This document shows positions 1 to 11,695 of a DNA stretch of 64,000 nucleotides, piece after piece. Made by a program: the position numbers and the translations under genes. Positions within the stretch are counted from its first letter, which is position 1, and every line of letters starts with the position of its first letter. The notes beneath the pieces are model-generated. The model was not told the DNA's origin, made no database searches, and saw nothing but the letters and a program-made list of their open reading frames with translations. Source of the stretch: Closterium sp. Naga37s-1. Lineage: Eukaryota; Streptophyta; Zygnematophyceae; Desmidiales; Closteriaceae. Location: assembly GCA_947471745.1 (NCBI GenBank), contig CANJKZ010001148.1, positions 449,501-513,500 of the forward strand. The letters are read 5' to 3'.

Positions 1-56
1 ACCCGTAGGCGGCCGCCGGAGTGAGACGCGGTTTGCATTGTAAGTGTCGGAGAGAT

Positions 57-1860
57 TCAAGGGGGGTGAAAAGTGTCGTTCAGGAACCAAGAGGTGCGGA
101 GGTCCGGGTGAATAGAAGGGGTACCGTCGGGGGAGAACATGAAGAGCCAGAGACGTTTGGTGCACGAAATGCTGGAGGCTGTGCGGAGGCGCTTTTTGGG
201 GGATTGTCTGGCACGTCGCCATAGGAAGATTTTAAAAGCAATAAGAAACTGGGCCAAAATGAGTTGGAGGGCTTCAAATCTCGTTGTGGGAGAGTCCTGA
301 AATTTCTTTTCGCAGCGGAAGTTCCAAATGGCTTTCGCGGCTGCATCGACAAGGAGGCCCCATGGGGCGGATTGGCCGGCGCGCGAGTGTAGAGGGAAAA
401 GGGTGAGTTCAGAGGTGGTGGAGAGCCCTAGGTGGCGGCGGGCGACGGTGCGGAGAGCGGTGGTGATGGCAGGGACGACACCGCAGTCAAAGAAGACGTG
501 AGAGATGGTCTCTAACGCCCTCGAGGTACAGCAGGGGCAGATGCCGCGGTCGTTGGCAAATTGGAAGCGAGCGCCGGAGGGAAGCGAGCGGGTGTATAAG
601 CGGAAAAGAAGGTCTCTTTGCTGGCTCGGCTGGTCATGCAGGAAGTCGTGGGAAAGGTTGGGGAAGAAAGGAGGAGGCTGCCTAGGGAGGGAGGCGGTCC
701 AGCGTGTGTCGTGGTTGAGAGGTAGTTGTGTGTAGCGCAGTTGACGGATATCTGCGAGAGACGGGGGTTCTTCCTGCAGGAGCTCTATCCTTGCTCCAAG
801 ACCTGCACCTGTATGAAGTGGCCCCGCTAGCCACCTACCCTGAACACGAACAGGGGTTAGGAAGTGGAGGTCCAAACGGCGAGAGTCGAGTGGATGTTTA
901 GAGAGGCGTGATGAGCGTGAAACCGTGAAAACATATATGTCGATGAAAGAGGGTGGGGAGAAGTGGAGGGTTTCTAAGACGAGAGAGGGGGGAACGGAGG
1001 AGTCGTTGGCTGAGACGTACCAATCGCCGTGGGAGGGAAGGGTAGGGTGTGGAGATGCGAGGGTTGCCCACCAATCTGCCGAAATGGCTGCGCAGACCTG
1101 TTTAAGAATACGTCTGCCAGATGGGAAAAGGCGGGGGGGGGGAAGAGAGGGGTGAATTCTTTGTTAGTGAGAGGGCGGACCGAGGTGGGGGTGATGCGTG
1201 CAAAGTGGCCCACTCGTAGCTCAAGGGAGAGGAGGAAACGCTCGTATTTACGCCCGCCAAAAGGTTTACCATTTGGGCAGATAATGGAGCGATTGAAAGC
1301 AAGGGGTTCTTCCAAAATGCATGCAGCCACAAGACGAGGGGGGAGGATGGTGGGGGGAAGGGAGATAAAGGCGTGGAGTTCAGCTATGGCGCGGGCGGGT
1401 GTGTCCGGGGGGAGGTGGTTGCGTAAGAGGATATCATGGTGGGCGAGGTAGGCGTAAAGGCCGTACGGAAGGGTGGAGGAAAGGCAGGCAATGCTTTCGG
1501 ACGGAGATGCCCCGAAACGGCGAAGGGCGCGTTGGGTAGAGAGGGCAAGGACATGTTGGCGGAGGGAGAAGGCCCCGAGACCCCCGTGTGAGACATGGTT
1601 GTAGAGGATACGGTTTGGGATAAGGCGGACAGCAAGGCCATGTTCCTTGAAGCGAGAGGAGGAGAGAAAATTGCCAACGGCGGCGTCCAGACGGGTGAGA
1701 ATTGGAGCAGGAACATGTTGGAAACGTGCGGGGAAGGAGATGACCGTATTTAGGAAGACGTTAGAGAGCGATTTGTGACAGGAGGCAGTTGCGTGTGTCG
1801 AAGTGAAAGGCCCCGCCCTCGCTTGGGCGCAGGCATTCTCTGCGAGGACGTGGTGAATTC
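57..1860 (-). pseudogene. LINE (non-LTR retrotransposon) ORF2, 3' half, broken
   Basis: On the minus strand two open stretches (about 1860-974 and 875-57) together resemble the C-terminal half of a plant LINE reverse transcriptase polyprotein. The upstream part has the post-RT region (a stretch around 1760-1620 with KSLSNVFLNTVISF and later RILYNHVSHGGLGAF). The downstream part carries the zinc-binding zf-RVT signature, CPCC followed about 11 residues later by HVFFDC, near 500-540. The two are in different frames, so there is at least one frameshift between 875 and 974. The RT catalytic domain and endonuclease are absent, as expected for 5' truncation during LINE insertion. No poly(A) tail is visible because the 3' end lies at the window edge. 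Assignment to LINE is by motif; the family is not named. Not functional. Confidence 0.6.
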
Positions 1861-2700
1861 GACGAAGTGATCGTCGCATTGGATCAGCCCGTCCTCTGAA
1901 ACCACGGTGGTTTTCGAGGTGGTAGTCCTCTGATTCACCAGCCCAACGACGAGCTCTGGTCGACCGGGTGTTGTTCGACGAGCTCGTCCTATGATTTGCT
2001 AGTGAGTCGCGCGATCTCTGACGGACGGAGTGCTTTCCGAGAAGCCCTGTTCTCTGATCGAAGGGCGCCATTCGGCGAGCCTCGTCTCGGCGAACTGGTC
2101 GGCCGAAGTCGCGCGACTGCGGAACTCTGCGAAGGCATGCGAAATTCGCTCAGGTGGTTCTTAGCGAAATTTCACCTGCAGAATGGCATTACGTGCTCGA
2201 CGGTGGACACCTGACGAAACCGTCGGGACGTTTTGTACCTGGCACTTGCGCAATGTCTCTGACGGTGCAACCGTCTACCTGCACCTACTCGGCAGGTGCA
2301 CACCTAAGCATATATTCACATGCGAATTCAGCGCTGGCAGGCCGCCCTGCTGCAGCGCTGGCATGTCGCCCTTCTGCAACGCTGGCAGGCCGCCCTGTTG
2401 CAGCGTTGGCGAATCGCTTTGATGCAGTGCTGGCAATTCGCCTTGCAGAATGCTTGCCAGGGGTTCCAATGTCATTCTAGTCATGTAAACTTCCATGCCT
2501 CTTTTGTACTAAAATTATGAATCCTCAATGTTTCTTTCAATTCCTTAGTGGAAACTCTTGCCAAATTTATCTGTTAACACAACAAGTAGTAAGAACTTTA
2601 CTAGAGCGCTACGATCACCCGCACAACCCCGTGCCCTCCTCCGTAGTCCACTCCCGTTGTAGGGTGATTCTCCGCAGCGCGAAGACCGGCCAGAGCTTTG
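1811..2700 (+). repeat. Dispersed repeat block with 24-bp tandem array (copy 1)
   Basis: This block matches, in inverted orientation, sequence at about 57553-58628. Shared landmarks in the same order are a 20-base identity at 1811-1830 (58607-58626 in the other copy), the 24-bp array, the words TAGTGGAAACTCTTGCCAA near 2550, and a GTTGTAG-containing stretch near 2658. It may be a retrotransposon LTR or leader remnant; no terminal repeats or TSD could be set. The right part reads as a short open stretch resembling the start of a Copia gag. Confidence 0.45.
2332..2450 (+). repeat. 24-bp tandem repeat, about 4.5 copies
   Basis: Units start at 2332, 2356, 2380, 2404 and 2428, each with a core CGCTGGCAGGCCGCCCTG followed by a CTGCAG-like end. 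The unit is a multiple of three and in one frame reads as an eight-residue repeat, ALLQRWQA with variants. The same unit, same frame, occurs inverted at about 57785-57905. Confidence 0.75.
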
Positions 2701-2885
2701 GATGCTTTCCCCTGAAAGTGAATGAGAACTCCAGGTAAGGAAATATTGATGAGTTGAAAATTTGACTTCCTATAGCAAGGACCTGTATCTTCTCACATTG
2801 CCTGTTTTTTTCCTGGCATAATCCTTTTTAGTACCTGATGATTTATTTTGCTAAGCACTTCTACTTTGAATATAAGTTTGCAGAC
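2517..2885. other. Stretch between the repeat block and the Gypsy element
   Basis: The open run 2517-2738 ends at a good 5' splice site (CAGGTAAGG near 2732) and could be an exon, but it overlaps the repeat block that matches 57.55 kb, which argues for transposon origin. From 2740 to 2885 the sequence is AT-rich and holds nothing I recognise. The last five bases (CAGAC) are the target site of the Gypsy element. Confidence 0.3.
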
Positions 2886-3227
2886 TGTAAGGAAAATTCC
2901 TTTTCCTTACCTCGCGCCCCTGCTCAGCGCGTACACCACTGTAGCACCACAGTCAGCACCGTTACCACTCGCAACCCTCGCATCGACAATCCTCCCGCCA
3001 CCTTCGCACGTCGCACCCCGACTTCACGGCTCGGAGGGTAACGCGCGCTCCGGGCCTCCGCCTCGACATTTTCCCAAACCTCGGTTCCAGGCCCGTCGCG
3101 CATCACCCACAGTTCATTACCGTTACCACTGTAGGTTCACTATATATTCTTCGCTCATGCCTTCGCTCATTGTACTCTTGCTTCGATAGTGCATCGCTCG
3201 CTCGCTCACTCAATTGCACTCGTAACA
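2886..3227 (+). repeat. Gypsy element 5' LTR
   Basis: 342 bp, TG...CA ends. It should hold the element's promoter: TATATATTC near 3140 is a plausible TATA-type signal. Six single-base differences from the 3' LTR. Confidence 0.93.
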
Positions 3228-3229
3228 CT

Positions 3230-3243
3230 TGGTATTCAGAGCC
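3230..3243 (+). promoter_or_regulatory. Primer binding site, initiator-Met type
   Basis: TTGGTATTCAGAGC starts two or three bases after the LTR. It matches the usual plant initiator-Met complement TGGTATCAGAGC with one inserted T. Confidence 0.7.
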
Positions 3244-3391
3244 TACGATCTCTTCTCGGACCGCACCCACACCTTCGCTTCCCCACTATCTCAACTTTTG
3301 GGGGGGGTAGATGCCTCTCAGCGACACAGCACCGCCGCTCGTAGTGCTCTCTTGTAAGCACGCACGGCCATGACAGAGGCTCTCGCTGAGC

Positions 3392-4588
3392 TTGCCCGAC
3401 ACCCCCGCCATGGCCGAATTTACGCTCGCGACACTGACGCAGGAGCAACTCGACCGTCTCGTGCGCCAAGTCGAAGAATCGGCACTCGAAATTGCGACGC
3501 TCACGGCGGAACGTGACTCCGCACGTCAGCAATCTACGGTGAATACTCCGGCGCCACCACACGCACCTGCAAATGCACCTGCACAATCGGAGGAGCCGAT
3601 CGTCATTTCATCAGGCACACCGACACAGAACGACAGTGTGGGACAGCGCTCAGGCGCAGCCAGTGATGGCGCCGCCCACTCGATGCCGGGCATGGAGAGG
3701 AACAGGGTTGCGCCAAGCCCACGGGAGCCTCGTGAAGCCCGTCGGCACGTGGAATTTGCGGCGACAAGTGGCGACCACGCCATCATGACGCCAATGCCAC
3801 TAAAGCCGCAGCGCCCGCCCTGTTTCGACCCGAGTCAGCGTGGAGGTCCGACGGTTCAGTCGTGGGTCTTCACGATGAACGTATTTTTCGACGCAAACTA
3901 CGTCGAGTCGGACGCATCGAAGATTAGATACGCCGTCTCGCTGCTGAGGGGCCCCGCCATGGACTGGTGGCGAGTCATTGTGACATCGCCACGCGCCTAC
4001 GAGCCACCGTCGCAAGAGGAAGGGCCCACGGGTCCAGCCGTCACCTGGAGTTCATTCTGCGAAACCGCCCAGTACAGCACGTGGGACGCGTGGTGCGCAG
4101 GGTTTCGGGCGCGCTTCGAGCCGATCGCGGCTTCTATTTCGGCGCGTCAGAGACTGCGTACTTGGCGGCAGCTCGGGTCGGTTCAAGACTACACGAGCGG
4201 TTTTCTCGCATTATGCGAGCAAGTCGGCTACATGCACGAAGCGGAGCGGGTGGACCGTTACGTCGGAGGGCTGAAGCCGGACATCTCGCACGAAATCATG
4301 CTACGCGGACTCTCGAATTTCAACAAGATTCTCGCGCTCGCCGAGAAAATCGACATTTTGCGCCGCCCGAGACCGGGGTCCTATTACGGACATCGCCCTC
4401 GGGAACCGATCGAGCACGCCACCGTACATGCCGTTGCGACGAATGCAGCTGCCGCGCCGTTTAAAGGGCGCTGCTTCGCTTGCAATAGGCCGGGCCATCG
4501 CAAGAGTGAGTGCCCAGAGGAGCTGAGGCGCCGCGGAGCAGAGCAGGGGAGGGAGTCTCCAAGGCAGGGAAACGCCAGCAGTCAGTAG
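3392..4588 (+). CDS. Gypsy Gag (capsid/nucleocapsid)
   Basis: A 398-residue open frame. The N-terminus has a coiled-coil-like stretch (QLDRLVRQVEESALEIATL), the middle has the retrotransposon Gag core with a Trp-rich segment (AMDWWRVIV, then WDAWCAGFRARFEPI), and the C-terminus has one CCHC zinc knuckle, CFACNRPGHRKSEC, near residue 370, followed by a basic tail. Gag packages element RNA into virus-like particles in the cytoplasm. A second in-frame Met (MAEF) lies six codons downstream and could be the true start. Stop is TAG at 4586-4588. The protease and polymerase lie in a different frame, so a -1 or +1 shift or separate initiation would be needed. This frame itself looks intact. Confidence 0.88.
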   Translation: MPDTPAMAEFTLATLTQEQLDRLVRQVEESALEIATLTAERDSARQQSTVNTPAPPHAPANAPAQSEEPIVISSGTPTQNDSVGQRSGAASDGAAHSMPGMERNRVAPSPREPREARRHVEFAATSGDHAIMTPMPLKPQRPPCFDPSQRGGPTVQSWVFTMNVFFDANYVESDASKIRYAVSLLRGPAMDWWRVIVTSPRAYEPPSQEEGPTGPAVTWSSFCETAQYSTWDAWCAGFRARFEPIAASISARQRLRTWRQLGSVQDYTSGFLALCEQVGYMHEAERVDRYVGGLKPDISHEIMLRGLSNFNKILALAEKIDILRRPRPGSYYGHRPREPIEHATVHAVATNAAAAPFKGRCFACNRPGHRKSECPEELRRRGAEQGRESPRQGNASSQ

Positions 4589-4599
4589 GAATCGGGCCA

Positions 4600-7500
4600 A
4601 CTACTGACGAGACTGCCTGCTCGCCCAACCCCACCGACCCTCACCGAGTCACAGTACCGATTCATGCTATCGATCGGGCTCGGACGAATAAGGAGGGTAC
4701 ATCGACGGATTGCCCAGTACTGATCCACGGGAAAATACAGGGAGCAGCAGTAAAGATTTTTATCGACGGATGAGCAAGTCACAGTTTAGTTAATACCGCA
4801 ACCGCACGGAAACTGCAACCGACACTTAGCCGTTGTTTACCTGAGATAGATGCACGCTTAGTTGACGGCACGCCACTGGCCATACGGGAAAAGGTGGAGA
4901 GGGTCAAATTCCGCTGCGGGGGGAATTTTGGGTTTACACAGGAAATGCTCGCGACGACATTGGATGGGCACGACATTTTACTGGGACGTGATTGGCTGCG
5001 ACGGTATAACCCGCGAATTGACTGGACGACGGGTAGCTGCACTGTGCGAAGTAGCGGTAACTGAGTCGAACTACCTCGCTGGCAGTCGCCCGAGTCTTCA
5101 ACGGTACACGTCAACGCCGTCACCATGAAACGGGCTATCGCTGCTGGAGCTGACGTGTACGCAGTAGACATTGCAATGGTAGAGGGAGCAGAGCAGCCGA
5201 GTGATTTCAAGAAACTGCTGGCAGCGGTACCGCCCGAACTACAGGAACTGTTGAAACGATACCCGGGGATTTTTCCCGACGACTTACCGGAAGGACTGCC
5301 ACCTCAGCGAGCACATGACCACCGAATAGAATTAGAACCGGGGGCACAGCCAACTGTACAGCGCCAGTTCAGACTGACACAACCCGAGCTCGACGAACTG
5401 AGGAAGCAGTTAGATTACCAATTAGAGAAGAAATTCATCCGACCGAGTTCGTCACCGTTCGCCGCACCGATACTGTTCACGCCAAAAAAAGACAGGGGAT
5501 TTCGCATGTGCATAGATTACCGAGCGCTCAACAGGGTAACAGTCAAGTCGCGGTACCCCATTCCCCGCACCGACGAACTGATAGACCAACTGCGAACAGC
5601 ACGGGTTTTTTCGAAAATATATTTACGGGGAGGTTACCATCAGATTAGAGTAGAACCATCGGACTGCGCCAAAACAGCTTTTCGGACTAGGTACGGGTCG
5701 TTCGAGTACACCGTGATGCCCTTCGGGCTAACCAACGCACCAGCGACATTTCAGATGACCATGAACGAGGCGTTTAGGCCACTTTTAGATAAATGCGTGA
5801 TAGTTTACATCGACGACATCCTCGTCTACAGTCGCGACAAGCAACAGCACTTAGCAGATCTGGAAGCAGTCTTTAAAATTTTGGACAAGCATCGACTACT
5901 GACAAAGGGTTCCAAGTGCGAGTTTTTTCAGGACAGACTAGAGTTTTTGGGGCACGTTATTTCAGAGGCTGGGGTCGAAATCGACCCGAAGAAGTTGGAC
6001 ACGGTGAAAGCCTGGCACCCCCCGACAAATATCACGGAACTGCAGAGCTTTTTGGGGTTCGTCAATTACGTGCGTCGGTTCGTCCCCGACATGGCACGGT
6101 TAACATCGCCGCTGACGGACTTGTTACGGAAGGGGGTCGTTTTTACGTGGGGGGAGAAAGAGCATGCTGCCTTCTCTGCCCTGAAAAATGTTCTCTGTTC
6201 ACCACCCGTACTGCGCATCGCCGACCCACACCGCCCATTCGAAGTAGTTACAGACGCAAGCGACATCGCCATCGGAGCCGTACTGCTACAAGACTTCGGC
6301 AACGGCCTACAGCCCATCGCATACGAGTCACAAAAACTGCATTCGCCCGAGAAAAATTACCCGATATACGACCGCGAAATGCTTGCGATCGTGCACGCGT
6401 TCAAAGTGTGGCGCTGTTACTTGACCGGCGCAGACGTGACAGTACGGACAGACCATAAATCACTACAGTACCTCCGCGCACAGCCACACCTCAACCCACG
6501 ACAGATTCGCTGGCTCGATTTCCTCGAGTCAAACTTCCACTACACAGTCACCTACAAAAAGGGGGCATCGAACATCGCCGACGCACTGACCCGCCCCACT
6601 GCCCAGATCCACGCAATACTACTCGCCCAGACCAGCCTACTACTGACAGGCCTATTTACCCACGGGTACCAAACGGATCCATTCTTCACAGGAGGAAATT
6701 CGCAGCAGTTCGCAGCAGCAAAGGGAGTCTATTACGTAAAAGCCGGGACCGACCGCATCTGGGTACCAGGGTACACACTGCTACGGGAATTATTGTTATA
6801 GGAGGCACACGACGGAGTTACCTCAGGGCATTTCGGGGTAGAAAAAACACGGCAGCAGCTACAGCGGTATTATTACTGGCCCGAAATGTTGACCGACGTA
6901 CAGCGACACGTGGCATCGTGTCCCACTTGCCAGCTCATGAAATCATCACGGAAGCGGCCGACAGGACAGTTGCAGCCGATACGACCCCCAGAGCGTGCTT
7001 GGCAGTAGGTGACGATGGATTTCGTCACAGGGTTACCGGCCGGGGCGAGTGGGAACGACGCGATCCTGGTCGTCGTCGATTGACTGACGAAAATGGCACA
7101 CTTTGCAGCCTGCAAAAAATCAATCAGAGCTGAAGAAACAGCACGCCTCTTCATCGCCACCGTCGTTCGACTGCACGGGATACCAGCAGCAATCATCAGC
7201 GACCGAGACACGAAATTCACCGGCAACTTCTGGCGGAACCTGTGGCAGCTGTTCGGCACGCGACTACAGTTCAGTTCTTCGTACCACCCCGAGACCGACG
7301 GACAGACAGAGAGGACAAATCAGACCATGGAACAACTCATTCGAGCCACGTGCGACGACCCAACCACCTGGGAACAGCAAATGCCACTCATTGAGTTCGC
7401 GTACAATAACTCACCTTCCGCCACGACCCAACAGTCACCGTTTTACCTAAACTACGGACAAGACCCGACAGTACCCATGACCCCGAATCCCGACAACCCG

Positions 7501-8076
7501 GTGCCACGAGCACAACAGTTCGCCGAAGTTTTACAAGCAGCACGGACCCGGGCAGCAGACGCAATTAAAAAGTCGAACATCATCGCTAAACGCAACGCCG
7601 ACCGCCACCGCCGACCTGTCACTTACCAGCCCGACGACCTAGTTTTACTGGACACCCAGAACCTCCGCCTGCCCATCACCCCAAAACTTCGCCCCCGATA
7701 CTGTGGACCATTCCGCATCAGCCACATGATTACACCCGTCACCGCCCACCTCCTCCTCCCCGCTGACTGGTACGTCAGCCCATCTTTCCACGTCAGCCTG
7801 CTTCGCCCCTACGTACCATCCACAAGCCAACTGCCACGCAATCGCCTCGCCAGCATGACACGACCACCGACCGAGCCAATTATAACGCCCGAGAAGATTC
7901 TGAGCCACCGAGTTCGTGACCCACGAGGAGCCCGAAGGATCGAATTCCTAATCCGCTGGAGAGACCGTACACCCACCGAAGACAACTGGGTTCCCCTAGA
8001 CAGAATTGAAAACCACCCCGTCCTCACAGAGTACCTGCGCAGCCGAAATTTCCGGGATGTACACGCACTTTCGTAA
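4600..8076 (+). pseudogene. Gypsy Pol: protease, RT, RNase H, integrase, chromodomain (five in-frame stops)
   Basis: One frame runs from the protease to the chromodomain but is cut by TGA 4771, TGA 5062, TAG 6799, TAG 7006 and TGA 7081. The first stop falls in the protease active site (FIDG, stop, ASHS, where DSGA is usual). RT is intact between 5125 and about 6000 with MCIDYRALN and the catalytic VYIDDILVY. RNase H follows (VVTDASDIAIGAVL near 6245, TDHKSL near 6450). Integrase has its zinc finger at 6805-6940, interrupted by the third stop, and the catalytic core from 7010 (MDFVTGLP, then DRDTKFTGNFW and the ETDGQTER region). The C-terminus (about 7870-8040) is a chromodomain (EFLIRWRDRTPTEDNWVP), which in this group is thought to direct insertion to heterochromatin. 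Confidence 0.9.
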
Positions 8077-8103
8077 GGAGGGCCTCCCTAGGGGGGGGGG
8101 TAG

Positions 8104-8445
8104 TGTAAGGAAAATTCCTTTTCCTTACCTCGCGCCCCTGCTCAGCGCGTACACCACTGTAGCACCACAGTCAGCACTGTTACCACTCGCAACCCTCGCA
8201 TCGACAATCATCCCGCCACCTTCGCACGGCGCACCCCGACTTCACGGCTCGGAGGGTAACCCGCGCTCCGGGCCTCCGCCTCGACATTTTCCCAAACCTC
8301 GGTTCCAGGCCCGTCGCGCGTCACCCACAGTTCATTACCGTTACCACTGTAGGTTCGCTATATATTCTTCGCTCATGCCTTCGCTCATTGTACTCTTGCT
8401 TCGATAGTGCATCGCTCGCTCGCTCACTCAATTGCACTCGTAACA
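8104..8445 (+). repeat. Gypsy element 3' LTR
   Basis: 342 bp, preceded by a polypurine tract with ten G at 8091-8100 and followed by the target duplication CAGAC. Confidence 0.93.
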
Positions 8446-10440
8446 CAGACCCACTATGCAACCTTCCCCGCCAAAGACACGACACGTCACACAACTGAGT
8501 TGCTTCCCCAAGGGTGTCCTGGTGCCTATTCACATCCAGGGGGCATCCAGTGGGTGGCTTCTGGGGTTTGTACTTGAGATACACCTTGGTGAAAAGTTCA
8601 GCCCTGAATTTCGATTGAGGGCACCGGGGAATAGTTTCCTACATCAGCAAACACGAATCTCGTCGATCTGGAAGGACTCTTGTCTGGTTAAGCAGGTGTG
8701 GAGTACATTGTCCTGATACGGGTAGATATGAAACATTTTGAAACCTTGATGGGGTTGCAGTATGAAATTTTGACCCGCAAGATGGTACTTCTTGTTTTCC
8801 TTTCTTGTCATCACCTCCAACCATCAAGCCATCAACACCGAAGTATAACATCCGTAATGCTGCAACAAATACAACATTTTTCGTTGCAGCCAGACTACAT
8901 TTCCCTGGTTGCGAGGCCTCGGAACAATGACAGATGCTGTCTTGTGAAGAAAAGGACATGCACCGGAAATCTTCCTCACCACGAGAATCTTTTCAGGGAT
9001 TACAGAAAGTCTGCTATACAGTACCCCAAGGAACTGCACCGCCAGGTAATGAGAACGACCCTTGCTGAAGGCAGTGGTCATATGGCTGGCATCGCCTTGA
9101 AGCGTTATCCCGTCCCGATTTTCCCCCAACCCCAAACCAACCGAACCGACCGACCCCTCCTTCGTGAGGCAGGATGCATCACCGCCCAAGCCAATGCCAG
9201 CTCCCCTTCCTCAAGGACCTCACTGTCGCCGTCCGATCGATCCTCAATTCCGTCTCCCGAAGGTGGTTCCCTTGAGGTCGTCGATTCCCGGACAGCATGG
9301 ATATAATTCGGACGATCGCCGCCAGTGATCCAACCTAGCATCCAGTCCTGACTGTGAGATGTCGTAAAACTATTGGTGATGTGCTCCACGCTGCAACCCC
9401 AGAGGTACCGCACGCTACTTCATTATAACGTGGCAGCAGTTGCAGTCCATCTTGAGTTCCGTCGGGATGGCCATCTTAGGGCTTTTGGTTGTTCTGTACC
9501 GATATTGAGCCCCAACCTGACACAGTGGGCGGTTATGATGCTATTGGGGGCGCCCCTCTGTTTTTTGGGTTGACTCAAATGAGCCTGAGCTGGCATCAAG
9601 CTCACCCGAGCTACAGTGGTGTGACAAAATGCGGTGTGTGACATTTTCCGCCGCATTGGAGTCTGCAACATTATTCAGCTTTACATACAGTGTATTGTTG
9701 TTTTTGTAAGAATTTTTAGCTGGATCCCCGCGCGTGACTAGCTGGATATAGTGTCGCTTGCAGGGAGTTGCTGAAATCCACAGTCTACTCAAATCCTGCA
9801 ACAACATGTATTGTCTGAATCTTGTCTGTCAACACAGCTTGCTTATTTCCAAGGAGCTGTGGACAAGAAGAAGCTACTAGGAGCTTCTGACATCAATGAA
9901 CGATCATTTTCTATCGGAACAATTTGGCGAGGCGTTATACTTAGCAACTTCACACTGTTTTGTCGTGTTGTGCACCGCTGGACCATACGTTCGTTGTTGA
10001 TATTCCCTTTTTCCTTTTCTTCCTGTTTTGCCATGTCTGCTGAAATAAATAGAGTAGGTCTTCTCTCGTCGCACCTCATACTTCGTTTCAGATTGTTATG
10101 CGATGAAACGTAGTAGAATGTGCGAACTCGTAAGTTTGCCAGCTGTGAAATCGAACGGTTTTCTATTTCAGACAAGGCCTATCTGATGGCACGAACGATA
10201 TTCTGCATTCCTTCTCGTAAAATAGCTCAAGCTCTCACGTTTGAAGCCGGTTTCCCCCACTTTTCCTAGTTTTTATTCTTCTTCTTCTTCTTTTCTTCTT
10301 TGTTTTTCAAAGGATGTCTTGAATGAGGGATCGGAATGTGCGGCTGATGCGGGTACTCTCCATTTAATATTTTATGCAAGTATCAAGCAACCAGCTCAGC
10401 ATCGAAGTACCTAGTAAACTGTTTCTCCCTGTTAAAGCTC
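8446..10440. other. Unassigned intergenic stretch
   Basis: About 2 kb of mixed composition. Open runs exist on both strands (for example 8698-9306 plus), but none shows a domain or motif I recognise. The run 8456-8716 plus has unremarkable protein-like composition and could be an exon of a gene split by the Gypsy element, since CAG at the target site could serve as a 3' splice site. This is weak. T-rich tracts occur near 9690-9710 and 10268-10310. Confidence 0.3.
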
Positions 10441-10443
10441 GTC

Positions 10444-10855
10444 ATGTCACGAGATGGTTCAAGGGTCCTCTACCCCGTGTTGGGCTCGTCTGGAAAGGAG
10501 AAAGAGGGGGAAGGGGGAAATGAGGAGCCGGAGGAAGACAACGGGCAATCAGGGCCGTTGATGAGGCAAGATCTACCCCTTCTGGACCTGAATCTTGAAA
10601 TCGGTGGACAGGACGAAGGAAGAAATGGACCTGAGGGTCAGGATCACGGAGCAGCGGCAGGAGGAGGAGCAGCAGGAGCAGCAGCAGGATCACGAGGAGC
10701 AGAAAAAACCTCTTCCTCAGCAGACCTCAAAAATCACGCCATGGTGCTCTCTGGTGGCCCGTCCAAGGACCCTTTGCACCGTGGAGAGTGGATGTCGCAT
10801 GCGGAAGCTTCCATGGTTGCATACGCTGCTGCTAGGAGCCATGCTGGTGCTGCAT
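10444..10855 (+). other. Possible host exon with an EAR-like motif
   Basis: The open frame 10444-10923 begins with a Met and carries LLDLNLEIGG, which fits the LxLxL/DLNxxP type of EAR repression motif found in many plant transcriptional repressors. It also has an acidic stretch (EEPEEDNGQ) and an Ala/Gly-rich run. From about 10855 the sequence turns into Copia element D in another frame, so any host gene would be cut there. No DNA-binding domain is visible. The motif is short and could be chance. Confidence 0.25.
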
Positions 10856-10861
10856 TCATGG

Positions 10862-11695
10862 GGGAAGAAATTCGCAATCGCCCTGATCAACATCACCACC
10901 ACCTATCGCACGCCTCCTCCTAATCACGAACCCGACCCCACACCGCTCTCCATCGAAGATCATCGGCTCTATCACCAGCAGCTGGGGTGTCTCTTGTTCG
11001 CCGCCGTCACGTGCCGGTCGGATCTCTCCTACGTCGCAAGCCAGCTCGCATAGTACCTGCACCGACCTGAAGGGGAGAATCTGTTAGACCTACACCGAGC
11101 ACTCCAATACTTCATCTCTACTCCCGACGTCGGGCTCGCCTACGCGGCTAACTTAACAGCTACCCTACAGCTTTACAGCTACGTAGACGCGGACCATGCG
11201 GGAGATGTTGACAACAGACGCTCCCGCACAGGCTTCATTTTTCAACTTCAACCTGCTGGACTCATCTATTGGAACTCCCAGAAGCAGGAGCTCATCGCTC
11301 TTTTGTCAGCCGAAGCTGAGTTCATCACCGCCAGCGCAACTGTTCGCGAAGGGCTATACCTGATGGAGCTCCTGCAGGAAGCGAAAGTGACGATGAACGG
11401 GCACTTCACGTTACTCTGCGACAATCAGAGCGCGATAAAGATCGCGAACAAGCCCGGCTTCGTAAACCGCACGAAGCATATCGCACCCCGTTACTTCTTC
11501 GTCAAGGACGAGATCGACAATGGCAAAGTCAAACTCACGTATTGCCCAACTACTGACATGGCAGCAGATTTCCTGACAAAGAAACTGCCACGTCAAAAGT
11601 TCCAGCACTGCGCCGACCTCTGCGGGATCTTGAAGAAATTGTCAGAAGTACGAACGAGAATGAATGAACTAGCAGCAAGATGGGAACAAGTATGA
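10862..11695 (+). pseudogene. Copia D RT end and RNase H, one amber stop
   Basis: From about 10862 the frame reads the RT thumb and connection (HQQLGCLLFAAVTC), then RNase H with YVDADHAGD near 11180, LLSAEAEF near 11300, CDNQSAIKIAN near 11420 and the C-terminal TKHIAPRYFFVKDE. A single TAG at 11051-11053 interrupts it; element A has CAG (Gln) at the aligned position, so this is a one-base C to T change. Otherwise the frame is open to the stop at 11693-11695. It cannot be functional because the RT catalytic part is missing. Confidence 0.85.

Larger units (their letters stand above)
2886..8445 (+). mobile_element. Ty3/Gypsy chromovirus LTR retrotransposon, complete but inactivated
   Basis: Two 342-bp LTRs (2886-3227 and 8104-8445) begin TGTAAGG and end TAACA, and are flanked by the 5-bp duplication CAGAC (2881-2885 and 8446-8450). 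I count six differences between the LTRs, about 98 percent identity, so insertion is fairly recent. A primer site resembling the initiator-Met tRNA complement (TGGTATTCAGAGC, one extra base) follows the left LTR. A purine tract ending in ten G residues precedes the right LTR. Order of domains is Gag, protease, RT, RNase H, integrase, chromodomain, which is the Ty3/Gypsy order and the chromovirus mark. Five in-frame stops in pol mean this copy should not make a full polyprotein. Confidence 0.95.

Noticed and set aside
2886..8445. Envelope gene making the Gypsy element an errantivirus-like retrovirus
   Set aside because: The polyprotein ends with a chromodomain 28 bases before the 3' LTR; there is no room for a further gene.
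2517..8716. Host gene with exons at 2517-2738 and 8456-8716 split by the Gypsy element
   Set aside because: Splice signals are plausible, but the first exon overlaps a repeat that also occurs at 57.55 kb, and neither piece has a recognisable domain.
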